From: Sphingomonas abietis
Lineage (GTDB): Bacteria > Pseudomonadota > Alphaproteobacteria > Sphingomonadales > Sphingomonadaceae
Reading direction: 5' to 3'
Assembly (NCBI RefSeq): GCF_027625475.1
Contig: NZ_CP115174.1
Location: forward strand, 2,825,001-2,889,000
DNA: 64,000 bases
Each line of letters begins with the position of its first letter. The first letter of the stretch is position 1. The position numbers and the translations under genes are program-made. The notes beneath the pieces were generated by a model, which ran no database searches, had not been told where the DNA came from, and was given only the letters and a program-made list of their open reading frames with translations. Positions 44,504-54,088 of the stretch are shown one piece after another.

Positions 44504-45780
44504 ATGGACAAGGCCCCCCACCCCTTCACCTTCCGCGACTACCGATTCTATTGGGCGGCGCGGTTCATGTCGACGATCGCGCAGCTGTCGATGGTGATCG
44601 TGATCGGCTGGCAGGTCTACGACATCGCCCGCCGCACGATGGGGGTGCATGATGCGGCGCTCCAGCTCGGCTGGATCGGCCTCGCCCAGTTTCTGCCGCT
44701 GCTGGTGCTCACGCTGATCACCGGCTGGACCGCCGATCGCCTCGATCGCCGCTGGATCGCGCGCTCCACTGCACTGCTGGAGCTGAGCTGCGCCGCCGCG
44801 CTCGGCCTGCTGGCGTGGACCGGCACGACCACGCTGCCGGCGCTGTTCGGCATCGCCGCGCTGCTCGGCGTCGCCCGCGCCTTCGCCGGCCCGGCGCTCG
44901 GCGCGATCGCCCCCAATCTGGTGCCGGCGCCGGTGCTGCCGACCGCGATCGCGTTCAGCTCGATCAGCTGGCAGGCCGGATCGGTCGTCGGCCCCGCGCT
45001 CGGCGGCTATCTCTACGCGGTGGCGCCGTGGGTGCCGTTCGCGGTCTCCACCATCCTGTTCGCCGCCTGCTTCACCTGCCTGATGTTCATCCGCCCGCTG
45101 CCGCGCCGCGCGATCGGCGGATCGACCAATCCGTGGGCGCAGATGATCGACGGCCTCCATTATGTCCGCCGCAACCGGCTGGTGCTGGGCGCGATCTCGC
45201 TCGACCTGTTCGCGGTGCTGCTCGGCGGCGCGACCGCGATGCTGCCGGTCTATGCCCGCGACGTGCTGCATGTCGGCGCCGACGGGCTCGGCAATCTGCG
45301 GGCGGCACCGTCCTTCGGCTCGGCGATCACCGCGATCATCATCAGCATCCGGCCGTTGAAGAGCAATGTCGGCGTGAAGATGCTGTTCGCGGTCGGCGTG
45401 TTCGGCGCCGCGACGGTGGGCTTCGGCGTGTCGCGCTGGATGCCGCTGTCGCTGGCCTGCCTGGCGCTGCTCGGCGCCGCCGACATGATCTCGGTCTATG
45501 TCCGCCAGTCGCTGATCCAGCTGTGGACGCCGGACGACATGCGCGGCCGGGTCGGCGCGGTGTCGTCGCTGTTCATCTCCGGATCGAACGAGCTCGGCGA
45601 GGCCGAGAGCGGCTTCCTCGCCAGCCTGGTCGGCCCGGTGCCGGCGGTGATCGCGGGCGGCATCGGCGCGATGCTGGTGGCGCTGAGCTGGTCGTGGTGG
45701 TTCCCCGAGCTCAAGCGCGCCAAGACGTTCGATCCCCCGAAAACCCTGGAAGACATTCCCCTCGAAAAGGAAAAGGCAGC

Positions 45781-45784
<4 letters not shown>
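44504..45784 (+). CDS. MFS transporter (EntS/MFS_3-like exporter)
   Basis: A major facilitator permease (426 aa) with about 12 hydrophobic helices. The first is [34 protein letters not shown] matches the loop 2-3 signature, and the MFS_3 hallmarks [20 protein letters not shown] and [20 protein letters not shown] are present. This subfamily includes the enterobactin exporter EntS, but substrates vary. AAGGA lies 8 nt upstream of the chosen ATG ([10 protein letters not shown]). Its stop overlaps the cysK ATG (ATGA), so the two are coupled. Confidence 0.88.
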
Positions 45785-46701
<917 letters not shown>

Positions 46702-46785
46702 TCGGGCTGCCAAGGCGGCGCCATGCCCGAGGCTGGCGCCGCCTTGGAGCGGGTGGGATCGATGATGAGCGATCGTGCGCCCCGT

Positions 46786-46872
46786 CGTCATCCCGGACCC
46801 GATCCGGGATCCCGCTTCTTCCTGCATCTCCGGCCTGTGGAAAGCTGGACCCGGCTCAAGCCCGGGGTGACG
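46786..46872. repeat. Family C palindromic repeat (C2)
   Basis: Left arm begins CGTCATCCCGGACCCGATCC, right arm ends CAAGCCCGGGGTGACG. The arms are related but not exact complements, as expected of a diverged or chimaeric copy. It lies just upstream of the GIY-YIG unit. Confidence 0.75.
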
Positions 46873-46910
46873 AGGGGCGGGGATTGATGGGAAGCGGTCG
46901 ATCTCGGTCG

Positions 46911-47302
46911 CGTCACCCCGGGCTTGACCCGGGGTCCAGCTTGTCTTCGCTTTCCATGCGAAGGATGGGAACGGATATGACGACCGGCGGCTGGGTCTAC
47001 ATGATGGCAGGTCGTTATCGCGGCACGATCTACGTTGGCGTCACAGCCGACCTTCGTGCGCGGGTCGGCCAGCATCGCAGCGGTGACGGATCCGATTTTT
47101 GCAGACGCTACGACCTCACTCGCCTCGTCTGGGCCGAGCGTGGCGACGACATAATGGCCTGCATCGCACATGAGAAACGGCTGAAACGCTGGCGGCGAGA
47201 CTGGAAGTTTGCATTGATCTAAAGCGGGAATCCAGACTGGCAAGATCTGTTCGCCACGCTCGCCTGAAAGCAGCTGGACCCCGGCTCAGGGCCGGGGTGA
47301 CG
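46911..47302. mobile_element. GIY-YIG gene bounded by 31-bp family C inverted repeats (putative MITE-like unit)
   Basis: Positions 46911-46941 (starting CGTCACCCCGGGCTTGACCC) and 47272-47302 (ending GGCCGGGGTGACG) are inverted copies that match at 28 of 31 positions. They enclose a 330-bp interior holding only the GIY-YIG gene. The arms belong to the family C palindromes also present as empty copies at 46786-46872 and 40961-41049. No target duplication was verified. Whether the unit moves is unproven. Confidence 0.5.
46977..47222 (+). CDS. GIY-YIG endonuclease-domain protein with premature stop
   Basis: A small GIY-YIG nuclease-type protein (81 aa). GWVYMMAGRYRGTIYVGVTADLRARV supplies the two-part GIY-YIG motif and the Arg, in pieces VYMM and IYVGVTADL; the HRSGDGSDFCRRY and metal-binding Glu in AHEKRLKRWRR follow. 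The frame stops with TAA at 47220-47222, but in-frame codons continue as SGNPDWQDLFATLA to a second stop at 47265-47267. This is the expected family C-terminus (NPxWxDL), so TAA looks like a nonsense mutation of the complete ~97-residue protein. GAAGGATGG lies just upstream. Function of this small family in sphingomonads is unknown. Confidence 0.8.
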   Translation: MTTGGWVYMMAGRYRGTIYVGVTADLRARVGQHRSGDGSDFCRRYDLTRLVWAERGDDIMACIAHEKRLKRWRRDWKFALI

Positions 47303-47404
47303 ATATAATCAAATGTCCGCCTCGTGGGCGATAGCCGCCGCGCGGCATGTTCATTATCAGGACGGATCGACGCTCGATACGACCGCACGAGGATCCAAGT
47401 GCGC

Positions 47405-47485
47405 ACGTGCTCCTGCGAAGGCAGGAGCCCCGCGTTTCAGGCGCCGGGACTCTTCGCCTGGGCTCCCGCCTTCGCAGGAGCGCGG
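47405..47485. repeat. Family B palindromic repeat (B3)
   Basis: Left arm CGTGCTCCTGCGAAGGCAGG and right arm CTCCCGCCTTCGCAGGAGCG, with the same CTCCTGCG-N-CGCAGGAG core as the copy at 9330. It is more diverged in the middle. Confidence 0.82.
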
Positions 47486-47520
47486 ACGGTCCGAACTTCG
47501 CGCGTAGTCCGTGCGGCCGA

Positions 47521-47554
47521 TAAACACCTCTCCCGCCTGCGGGAGAGGTGTTTA
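47521..47554. terminator. Perfect hairpin after the acyl-CoA dehydrogenase gene
   Basis: TAAACACCTCTCCCGC and its exact reverse complement are separated by CT only, giving a 16-bp stem 15 bp beyond the stop of the acyl-CoA dehydrogenase gene. There is no U tract, so a classical intrinsic terminator is not certain. Confidence 0.5.
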
Positions 47555-47568
47555 GGCCGTGACCGCCC

Positions 47569-49359
47569 TCAGAAGGCCTCGACCGGCAGCGCCATGATCG
47601 CCTCGGCGCCGCCCTCCAGCTTGCGGCGGAGCGCGCCGGCGTCGGGCAGGATGCGCTCGGCGTAGAAGCGCGCGGTGACCAGCTTCGCCTCGAGGAAGGC
47701 CCGATCGCCCTCGTCGGCATCGAGCTGCGCCTGCGCGGCGCGCGCGATCTTGAGCCACATCCAGCCGATCGCGACGATGCCCATCATCGTCATGAACGGA
47801 TAGGCGGCGGCGCCGGCGTTGTTGGGATCCTTCATGCCGTTCTGCATCAGCCACATCGCGCCGGCCTGGAGCTGGCCGACCGCCTTTTCGAGCTGGCCGG
47901 CGAGCTCCGCCTGGGGGCCGTCCCTGGCTTCGGCGATGTCGGCGGCGACCAGTGCGAACAGCGCCATCGCCGCCTTGCCGCCGTGGCGCGGCAGCTTGCG
48001 GCCGACGAGGTCCATCGCCTGCACGCCGTTGGTGCCCTCGTAGATCATCGCGATGCGGGCATCGCGGACATATTGCTCCATGCCATATTCGCGGATGTAG
48101 CCATGGCCGCCGAACACCTGCTGGGCCTGGGTGGCGATCTGGTAGCCGAGGTCGGTCAGATGCCCCTTGATCACCGGGGTGAGCAGCCCGAGCAGTTCGT
48201 CGGCGGCGACGCGATCCTCTTCGCTGGCCGCATGGTGCGACAGGTCGTTCTGCAACGCCCCCCACAGCATGAGGGCGCGCGCGCCCTCCAGCGTCGCCTT
48301 GGCCTCCATCAGCATGCGGCGGACGTCGGGGTGGACGAACAGCGTGTCGGCGGGCTTGTCGGGCTCGGCCGGGCCGGTCAGCGCGCGGCCCTGGCGGCGG
48401 TCCTTGGCGTAGGCGACGGCGTTCTGGTAGGCGACCTCGCCGATGCCGAGCCCCTGCAGGCCGACGCCGAGCCGCGCCGCGTTCATCATGATGAACATCG
48501 CGGCGAGGCCCTTATTCTCCTCGCCGATCAGATAGCCGGTGGCGCCGTCATAGTTCATCACGCAGGTCGAATTGGCGTGGATGCCCATCTTCTCCTCGAT
48601 CGACCCGCAGGCGACGCCGTTGCGCGCGCCGAGCCGGCCCTCGGCATCGACCAGGAACTTGGGGACGACGAACAGCGAGATGCCCTTCGATCCCTCGGGC
48701 GCGCCGGGCAGCTTGGCGAGCACGAGATGGATGATGTTCTCGGCGAGATCATGTTCGCCGGCCGAGATGAAGATCTTGGTGCCGGTGATCGCGAACGTCC
48801 CGTCGTCGTTGGGCACCGCGCGTGTCTTGATCAGGCCGAGATCGGTGCCGCAATGCGGCTCGGTCAGGTTCATCGTGCCGGTCCAGGTGCCGGCGACCAT
48901 CTTGGGGAGATAGGCCGATTTCTGCTCGTCCGAGCCGACCGCGCTGATCGCCGCCATCGCGCCCTGGCTCAGGCCCGGATACATGGCGAAGGCAACGCCG
49001 GCCGAGATCAGATATTCCTCGAACGCGGTCGCCACGACATGGGGCAGCCCCTGCCCGCCATAGGCCTCCGGCGCGGCGAGGCCGATCCAGCCGCCCTCGG
49101 CGAGTTGCTGATAGGCGGCCTTGAAGCCGGTTGGCGTGGTGACGGAATGGTCGGCGTGCCGGGTGCAGCCCTCGGCATCGCCGGACTGGTTGAGCGGGAA
49201 GATCACGTCGGCGCAGAAGCGCCCCCCCTGATCCAGGATCGCCTCCACCATGTCCGGCGTGGCGGCTTCGAAGCCCGGCAGATTGGCATAGCGCTCCAGC
49301 CCGAGCACATGATCGAGCACGAAGCGGGTATCCGCCACCGGCGGGGTGTAGGTCGGCAT
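47569..49359 (-). CDS. Acyl-CoA dehydrogenase with C-terminal DUF1974-like/long-form domain
   Basis: A flavoprotein of 596 residues, larger than short-chain enzymes (about 380-400) and of the long form seen in proteobacteria (AcdB/FadE-like family with an extra C-terminal helical region). Motifs are YPGLSQGAMAAISAVGSDEQK, TMNLTEPHCGTDLGLIKTRA, ITGTKIFISAGEHD, GVGLQGLGIGEVAYQNAVAYA, the FAD-contact QVFGGHGYIREYGMEQYVRDARI and the catalytic Glu in IYEGTNGVQAMDL. It begins beta-oxidation of an acyl-CoA of unknown chain length. It lies 4 bp after the MerR gene and is probably controlled by it. Confidence 0.9.
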   Translation of the reverse strand: MPTYTPPVADTRFVLDHVLGLERYANLPGFEAATPDMVEAILDQGGRFCADVIFPLNQSGDAEGCTRHADHSVTTPTGFKAAYQQLAEGGWIGLAAPEAYGGQGLPHVVATAFEEYLISAGVAFAMYPGLSQGAMAAISAVGSDEQKSAYLPKMVAGTWTGTMNLTEPHCGTDLGLIKTRAVPNDDGTFAITGTKIFISAGEHDLAENIIHLVLAKLPGAPEGSKGISLFVVPKFLVDAEGRLGARNGVACGSIEEKMGIHANSTCVMNYDGATGYLIGEENKGLAAMFIMMNAARLGVGLQGLGIGEVAYQNAVAYAKDRRQGRALTGPAEPDKPADTLFVHPDVRRMLMEAKATLEGARALMLWGALQNDLSHHAASEEDRVAADELLGLLTPVIKGHLTDLGYQIATQAQQVFGGHGYIREYGMEQYVRDARIAMIYEGTNGVQAMDLVGRKLPRHGGKAAMALFALVAADIAEARDGPQAELAGQLEKAVGQLQAGAMWLMQNGMKDPNNAGAAAYPFMTMMGIVAIGWMWLKIARAAQAQLDADEGDRAFLEAKLVTARFYAERILPDAGALRRKLEGGAEAIMALPVEAF

Positions 49360-49363
49360 CCTC

Positions 49364-49786
49364 TCAGACTCCTGATGGGGCGTCGGCGGCTCGTACCGTC
49401 TCGACGAACTCGGAAAGCTCGGTGATCGCGGCGTCGATATCGGCGCGCTGGCGATACAGGGTCGCGATGTGGGCCTCGCACTTGGCGATGGTGACGCGGC
49501 GCTGCTCGTGGCGATCGTCACCGACATCATAGAGATCGATCATCTCGCGGATGTCGGCGAGGCTGAAGCCCACCCGCTTGCCGCGCAGGATCCAGGCGAG
49601 CCGTGCCCGGTCGCGCTTGGAATAGATTCGCGTCAGGCCGATGCGCTGCGGCGCGATCAGGCCCTCATCCTCGTAGAAACGCAGCGCACGGGCGGTCACC
49701 CCGAACTCGTCGGCGAGATCGGTGATCGAATAATGATCCCGGTTATGGGCGTCGGGCATGTCGATCGTGGCCGGGCTACTGCTCAT
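49364..49786 (-). CDS. MerR-family transcriptional regulator (LiuR-like)
   Basis: A 140-residue MerR regulator. The N-terminal winged helix is [30 protein letters not shown], written here in pieces: [20 protein letters not shown] and GLIAPQRIG, followed by [22 protein letters not shown]-terminal coiled coil ([20 protein letters not shown]) mediates dimerisation. There are no metal-binding cysteine pairs, which fits the LiuR/PsrA-type regulators of fatty or branched-chain acyl-CoA degradation. It precedes the acyl-CoA dehydrogenase by 4 bp and has a palindrome TTGACGT-TT-ACGTCAA just upstream. A second start Met10 is possible. Confidence 0.87.
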   Translation of the reverse strand: MSSSPATIDMPDAHNRDHYSITDLADEFGVTARALRFYEDEGLIAPQRIGLTRIYSKRDRARLAWILRGKRVGFSLADIREMIDLYDVGDDRHEQRRVTIAKCEAHIATLYRQRADIDAAITELSEFVETVRAADAPSGV

Positions 49787-49800
49787 TCCACGACATCTAA

Positions 49801-49816
49801 TTGACGTTTACGTCAA
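49801..49816. promoter_or_regulatory. Palindromic operator-like site upstream of the MerR gene
   Basis: TTGACGT, TT, ACGTCAA form a perfect 7-2-7 inverted repeat 15 bp before the merR-type start codon. It resembles the ACGT-centred sites of LiuR/PsrA-type regulators. It may mediate autoregulation of the merR-acyl-CoA dehydrogenase operon. Confidence 0.65.
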
Positions 49817-49825
49817 GGACAAGAG

Positions 49826-50194
49826 TCAGACGCGGACCAGCGCGTTCCCTTCCAGCCGCCGGTAGAAGCAGCTCGGCTCGCCGGTGTGGCAGGCCGGGCC
49901 GGCCGGATCGACGATCAGCCACAGCGCATCCTGATCGCAGTCGATCCGCATCTCGCGCACCCGCAGCACATGGCCGGACGATTCGCCCTTCTTCCACAAC
50001 CGCCCACGCGATCGCGACCAGAACCAAGCCTCCCCGGTGGCGATCGTCTTCGCCAGCGCATCGGCATTCATGTGGGCGAGCATGAGCAGCTCGCCGGTCT
50101 GGAAATGGCTCGCCACCGCCGTAATCAGGCCGTTGGCATCATATTTCGGATCGAGCACCTGGCCCTGTTCGCGCTGTTCTTGAGGATCGTACAT
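49826..50194 (-). CDS. hisI: Phosphoribosyl-AMP cyclohydrolase
   Basis: HisI opens the adenine ring of phosphoribosyl-AMP in histidine synthesis. The 122-residue protein carries [12 protein letters not shown], the [19 protein letters not shown] segment, zinc/magnesium site [11 protein letters not shown] and the cysteine region [14 protein letters not shown]. It is separate from HisE. It diverges from purF across 95 bp. Confidence 0.95.
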   Translation of the reverse strand: MYDPQEQREQGQVLDPKYDANGLITAVASHFQTGELLMLAHMNADALAKTIATGEAWFWSRSRGRLWKKGESSGHVLRVREMRIDCDQDALWLIVDPAGPACHTGEPSCFYRRLEGNALVRV

Positions 50195-50289
50195 GCCCTT
50201 TCGCTACCCTTAAGCGAGGGGGGCGACAAGTCGGTGACAAGCCCCTATATGCGCGCCCAACCCCACCCGACACCATAGAAGACGGATGC

Positions 50290-51750
50290 ATGATGCTCAC
50301 GACTCATCCCTTCGATGACGACAAGCTGCGCGAGGAGTGCGGCGTTTTCGGTATCTACGGTGCCGATACCGCTGCCGCCGTCGTCGCGCTCGGCCTGCAT
50401 GCGCTTCAGCATCGCGGCCAGGAAGCCGCCGGCATCACCACCTGGGACGGCCATGGCTTCCACACCCATCGCGCGATGGGCCATGTCGCCGGCAATTTCG
50501 ACCGCGACGACGTGATCCGCAGCCTGCCCGGCAATGTCGCGATCGGCCATGTCCGCTACGCGACGACCGGCGACACTGCGCTGCGCAACGTCCAGCCGCT
50601 CTACGCCGATCTCGCCTCGGGCGGTTTCGCCGTCGCCCATAACGGCAACATCTCCAACGCGATGAAGCTCAAGCGCGATCTCGTCCGCCGCGGCTCGATC
50701 TTCCAGTCGACCAGCGACACCGAGGTGATCATCCACCTCGTCGCGACCTCGACCTATCGCACCCTGCTCGATCGCTTCATCGATGCGCTCAAGCGGGTCG
50801 AGGGGGCCTACAGCCTCGTCTGCCTGACCAGCGAGGGCATGATCGCCTGCCGCGATCCGCTCGGCATCCGCCCGCTGGTGATGGGCCGGGTCGGCGACGC
50901 CTATGTCTTCGCCTCGGAGACGGTGGCGCTCGACATGGTCGGCGCGACCTTCCTGCGCTCGGTCGAGCCCGGCGAGATCGTGATCGTCAGCGAGAAGGGG
51001 GTGCGCTCGCACCGCCCGTTCGCGCCGATCAGCCCGCGCCCCTGCATCTTCGAGCATGTCTATTTCTCGCGCCCCGATTCGATCGTGGACGGCACCTCGG
51101 TCTATTCGGTTCGCAAGCAGATCGGCGTCGAGCTCGCCCGCGAGAACCCGGTCGAGGCCGACTATGTCATCCCCGTGCCCGATTCGGGCACCCCGGCGGC
51201 GATCGGCTATGCCCAGCATTCGGGCATTCCGTTCGAGCTCGGCATCATCCGCTCGCATTATGTCGGCCGCACCTTCATCCAGCCGGGCGACGGCATCCGC
51301 CATCTCGGCGTCAAGCTGAAGCACAATGCCAACCGGGCGCTGATCGACGGCAAGAAGATCATCCTGATCGACGATTCGATCGTGCGCGGCACCACCAGCC
51401 TGAAGATCGTGCAGATGATGCGCGATGCCGGCGCCAAGGAGGTGCATATGCGCATCGCCTCGCCGCCGACCCGCCACAGCTGCTATTATGGCGTCGACAC
51501 GCCGGAGCGCGCCAAGCTGCTCGCCGCCCAGATGTCGGTCGCCGAGATGGCGGATTACATCAAGGTCGACAGCCTCGCCTTCATCTCGATCGACGGCCTC
51601 TACCGCGCGCTCGGCGAAGAGGGCCGCGACGAGGCTCGGCCGAGCCATTGCGACGCCTGCTTCACCGGCGACTACCCCACCCACCTGACCGACCAGGAGG
51701 ATGTCGCCCCGGCCGACCAGCTCTCGATGCTGGGCGAACGCGCGGCGTAG
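50290..51750 (+). CDS. purF: Amidophosphoribosyltransferase
   Basis: PurF makes 5-phosphoribosylamine, the first committed step of purine synthesis. The 486-residue protein has a propeptide of about 16 residues before the nucleophile Cys of EECGVFGIYG, glutaminase motifs RYATTGD and NGNISNAMKLKR, and the PRPP-binding IILIDDSIVRGTTSLKI. The cysteines in RHSCYYGVDTP and HCDACFTGDYP indicate the Fe-S-containing Bacillus-type subclass. In-frame ATGs at 50290 and 50293 are equivalent choices. Confidence 0.96.
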   Translation: MMLTTHPFDDDKLREECGVFGIYGADTAAAVVALGLHALQHRGQEAAGITTWDGHGFHTHRAMGHVAGNFDRDDVIRSLPGNVAIGHVRYATTGDTALRNVQPLYADLASGGFAVAHNGNISNAMKLKRDLVRRGSIFQSTSDTEVIIHLVATSTYRTLLDRFIDALKRVEGAYSLVCLTSEGMIACRDPLGIRPLVMGRVGDAYVFASETVALDMVGATFLRSVEPGEIVIVSEKGVRSHRPFAPISPRPCIFEHVYFSRPDSIVDGTSVYSVRKQIGVELARENPVEADYVIPVPDSGTPAAIGYAQHSGIPFELGIIRSHYVGRTFIQPGDGIRHLGVKLKHNANRALIDGKKIILIDDSIVRGTTSLKIVQMMRDAGAKEVHMRIASPPTRHSCYYGVDTPERAKLLAAQMSVAEMADYIKVDSLAFISIDGLYRALGEEGRDEARPSHCDACFTGDYPTHLTDQEDVAPADQLSMLGERAA

Positions 51751-51768
51751 CCTTATCCGATCCCTACA

Positions 51769-51852
51769 CCCGTTCGTGCCGAGCGAAGTCGAGGTACGGG
51801 CTGCAAGCGGGGCACCCGCCTCACGTCCCTCGACTTCGCTCGGGACGAACGG
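51769..51852. repeat. Family A palindromic repeat (A8)
   Basis: Arms CCCGTTCGTGCCGAGCGAAG and CTTCGCTCGGGACGAACGG, 84 bp, ending only 9 bp before the SDR start codon. Confidence 0.88.
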
Positions 51853-51861
51853 AGCAGTGAG

Positions 51862-52572
51862 ATGAGCAACGCCCTCGCCGGACAACTCGCGCTCGTCACC
51901 GGCGCCTCGCGCGGGATCGGCGCGGCGACGGCCGAGGCGCTGGCGGCCCAGGGCGCGCATGTCGTGCTGACCGCGCGCACCAGCGGCGGGCTGGAGGAAC
52001 TGGAGGAGCGCATCCACGCGGCCGGCGGCTCCGCGACGATCGCGCCGATGGACCTGACCGAGAGCGATTCGATCGCCCGCCTTGCCACCGCGATCGGCGG
52101 CCGCTGGGAGGCGCTCGACATCCTGGTGATGAACGCGGCGATGCTGGGCGATCTGGCCCCGGTGCCCTCGATCGACGGCAAGCAGTTCAACCGGCTGCTG
52201 ACGCTGAACGTGCTGGCCAACCAGGCGCTGCTGGCGAATTTCGATCAGGCGCTGCGCAAGAGCCCGCGCGGCCGGGTGATCGCGATCACCTCCAGCGTCG
52301 GCGCCAGGCCGCGTGCCTATTGGGGCGCCTATGGCGCGTCCAAGGCGGCGCTGGAGACCCTGGTGCTGGCCTATGGCGACGAGGTGGCCAATATCGCCCC
52401 GATTCGCATCGCCATCGTCGATCCCGGCGCGACCGCCACCGGCATGCGCAAGAGCGCGTTTCCGGGCGAAGATCCCACGACGATCAAGTCGGCGGCCGAG
52501 ACCGGCACAGCGATCGCCGCGCTGGTGGTCGATGATTTCGAGACCGGCCATCGGGTGCGGATCGGCGGCTGA
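51862..52572 (+). CDS. Short-chain dehydrogenase/reductase
   Basis: A classical SDR of 236 residues: TGASRGIG NAD(P)-binding glycine motif at about 14-21, MNAAML in place of NNAG, the catalytic Ser in ITSSVGARPRA and YGASK (Tyr/Lys). The C-terminus is short. The Arg following the second strand (LTARTSGG) suggests NADP(H) preference. Substrate unknown. It follows purF by about 110 bp, with a repeat element ending 9 bp upstream whose GGAG segment is the only ribosome-site-like sequence before the ATG. Confidence 0.88.
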   Translation: MSNALAGQLALVTGASRGIGAATAEALAAQGAHVVLTARTSGGLEELEERIHAAGGSATIAPMDLTESDSIARLATAIGGRWEALDILVMNAAMLGDLAPVPSIDGKQFNRLLTLNVLANQALLANFDQALRKSPRGRVIAITSSVGARPRAYWGAYGASKAALETLVLAYGDEVANIAPIRIAIVDPGATATGMRKSAFPGEDPTTIKSAAETGTAIAALVVDDFETGHRVRIGG

Positions 52573-52588
52573 GTCGCTTCACGTTTTT

Positions 52589-52670
52589 CCGTTCGTTCTG
52601 AGCGAAGTCGAAGGACGGGCCACAGGCGCCGCGCCTGGAGCACGCACTTCGACAGGCTCAGTGCGAACGG
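52589..52670. repeat. Family A palindromic repeat (A9)
   Basis: Arms CCGTTCGTTCTGAGCGAAGT and GACAGGCTCAGTGCGAACGG around ACAGGCGCCGCGCC, located between the convergent SDR and photolyase genes. Confidence 0.88.
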
Positions 52671-52681
52671 TTCGGTAAAGC

Positions 52682-54067
52682 TCACCCTTTCGTCGTCGCA
52701 TAGGCGGCCAGCGCCCGTTCGCGCGCCTCGCGGTGGCCGATCAGCTTTCCCGGATAGCCCTCCGGCCGGCAGCCTGCCTCCTCCGGATCATGGATCGCCT
52801 TGTCGGGCAGGTCGCGCAGTTCGGGCACCCACTCGCGGATATAATCGGCCGCGTCGAACTTCTCGGACTGGCTGAGCGGCGCCATGATCCGCGGGAACAT
52901 GTTGGAATCGACGCCGGTGCCCGCCGTCCACTGCCAGTTGACGCTGTTGTTGCCGTAATCGGCATCGAGCAGAGTATCCCAGAACCAGCGCTCGCCCTCG
53001 CGCCAGTCGATCAGCAGATGCTTGATGAGAAAGCTCGCCGCGATCATGCGGACGCGGTTGTGCATCCAGCCGGTCGCCCAGAGCTGGCGCATCCCAGCGT
53101 CGACGATCGGATAGCCGGTACGGCCCCGCTGCCATGCCCGGAGGTCCGCCTTCGCCGCCTTGCCGGTGCGCCACGGCATCGTGTCGAACTGTTCGCGGGT
53201 GCTGCGCAGGCCGACCCTGGGATATTGCAGCAGGATCGTCTGCGCATAATCGCGCCAGCCGATCTCGCCGAGGAAGGTGCGGCCCCCGCTGCTCCCGCCG
53301 CCGCCCTCGCCCGCCACGCGATGCCAGACCTGTCGCGGCGACACTTCGCCGAAATGGAGATGCGGGGACAGGCGCGAGCTGCCCTCCTCTGACGGCAGGT
53401 TTCGCTTCGCCTCATAGTCCGCCGCCTCGCCGATGAACTGGTCGAGCCGATGGTGCGCGCCGTCTTCGCCGGGTGTCCAATCCTCGAAGCCGGTCGCCCA
53501 GTCCGGCTTGGTCGGCAGCAAGTCCCACGACCCCAGCGTCTCGGTCTTCGGCCAGGCCGAGGGGGATGGAATCTTCGCGGGCGTGCGCAGCGGCTCGTCG
53601 GGCGGCATGTGGTGCGACAATGCCCGCCAGAACGGGGTGTAGATCTTGAACGGCTTGCCCGCCCCGGTGGTGATCGATTCGGGCGGCGCCAGCTGGTTGC
53701 CGTCATGGACGACCAGATCGAGCGTTCGGGCCAGCGCCTTTTCGGCCTCCACCCACCAGGGCTCATAGTGACGGATGGCGTGGACCGACACCGCCCCGGC
53801 CTCCTCGGCCAGCGCCGCGATCACCTGTTCCGCCCGGCCGCGCCGGAGGATCAGCCGCGATCCCTTGGCGTGCAGCGCCTCGCCCAGCGCGTGCAGGCTG
53901 TGATGCAGCCACCAGCGCGAGGCACCGCCCATCGCGTGCGGCCCCGGCGCCTCGTCATCGAGCACATAGAGCGGGATCACCGGCCCATCATGGCAGGCGG
54001 CGACAAGGGCGGGCTGATCGGCGAGGCGCAGATCCTGCCGGAGCCAGAGGATGACGGGTGCGGACAT
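52682..54067 (-). CDS. phrB: Deoxyribodipyrimidine photolyase
   Basis: A light-driven DNA repair flavoprotein (461 aa). The N-terminal alpha/beta domain starts VILWLRQDLRLADQPAL. The C-terminal FAD/DNA-binding helical domain has GWRDYAQTILLQYP, WQRGRTGYPIVDAGMRQLW, GWMHNRVRMIAASFLIKHL and the end-motif DADYGNNSVNWQWTAGTGVD with the electron-transfer Trp. These fit class I CPD photolyases. It precedes the histone-deacetylase-like gene only in convergent-to-same-strand order: it lies 21 bp downstream of it. Confidence 0.94.
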   Translation of the reverse strand: MSAPVILWLRQDLRLADQPALVAACHDGPVIPLYVLDDEAPGPHAMGGASRWWLHHSLHALGEALHAKGSRLILRRGRAEQVIAALAEEAGAVSVHAIRHYEPWWVEAEKALARTLDLVVHDGNQLAPPESITTGAGKPFKIYTPFWRALSHHMPPDEPLRTPAKIPSPSAWPKTETLGSWDLLPTKPDWATGFEDWTPGEDGAHHRLDQFIGEAADYEAKRNLPSEEGSSRLSPHLHFGEVSPRQVWHRVAGEGGGGSSGGRTFLGEIGWRDYAQTILLQYPRVGLRSTREQFDTMPWRTGKAAKADLRAWQRGRTGYPIVDAGMRQLWATGWMHNRVRMIAASFLIKHLLIDWREGERWFWDTLLDADYGNNSVNWQWTAGTGVDSNMFPRIMAPLSQSEKFDAADYIREWVPELRDLPDKAIHDPEEAGCRPEGYPGKLIGHREARERALAAYATTKG

Positions 54068-54088
54068 GGACGGGCTACGCTCCAGCCT

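Larger units (their letters stand above)
47223..47568. other. Gene-free interval rich in repeats
   Basis: This 346-bp stretch contains the lost C-terminal codons of the GIY-YIG gene, the right family C arm (47272-47302), a family B repeat (47405-47485) and a perfect hairpin (47521-47554). The section 47303-47404 shows nothing recognisable. Confidence 0.7.
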
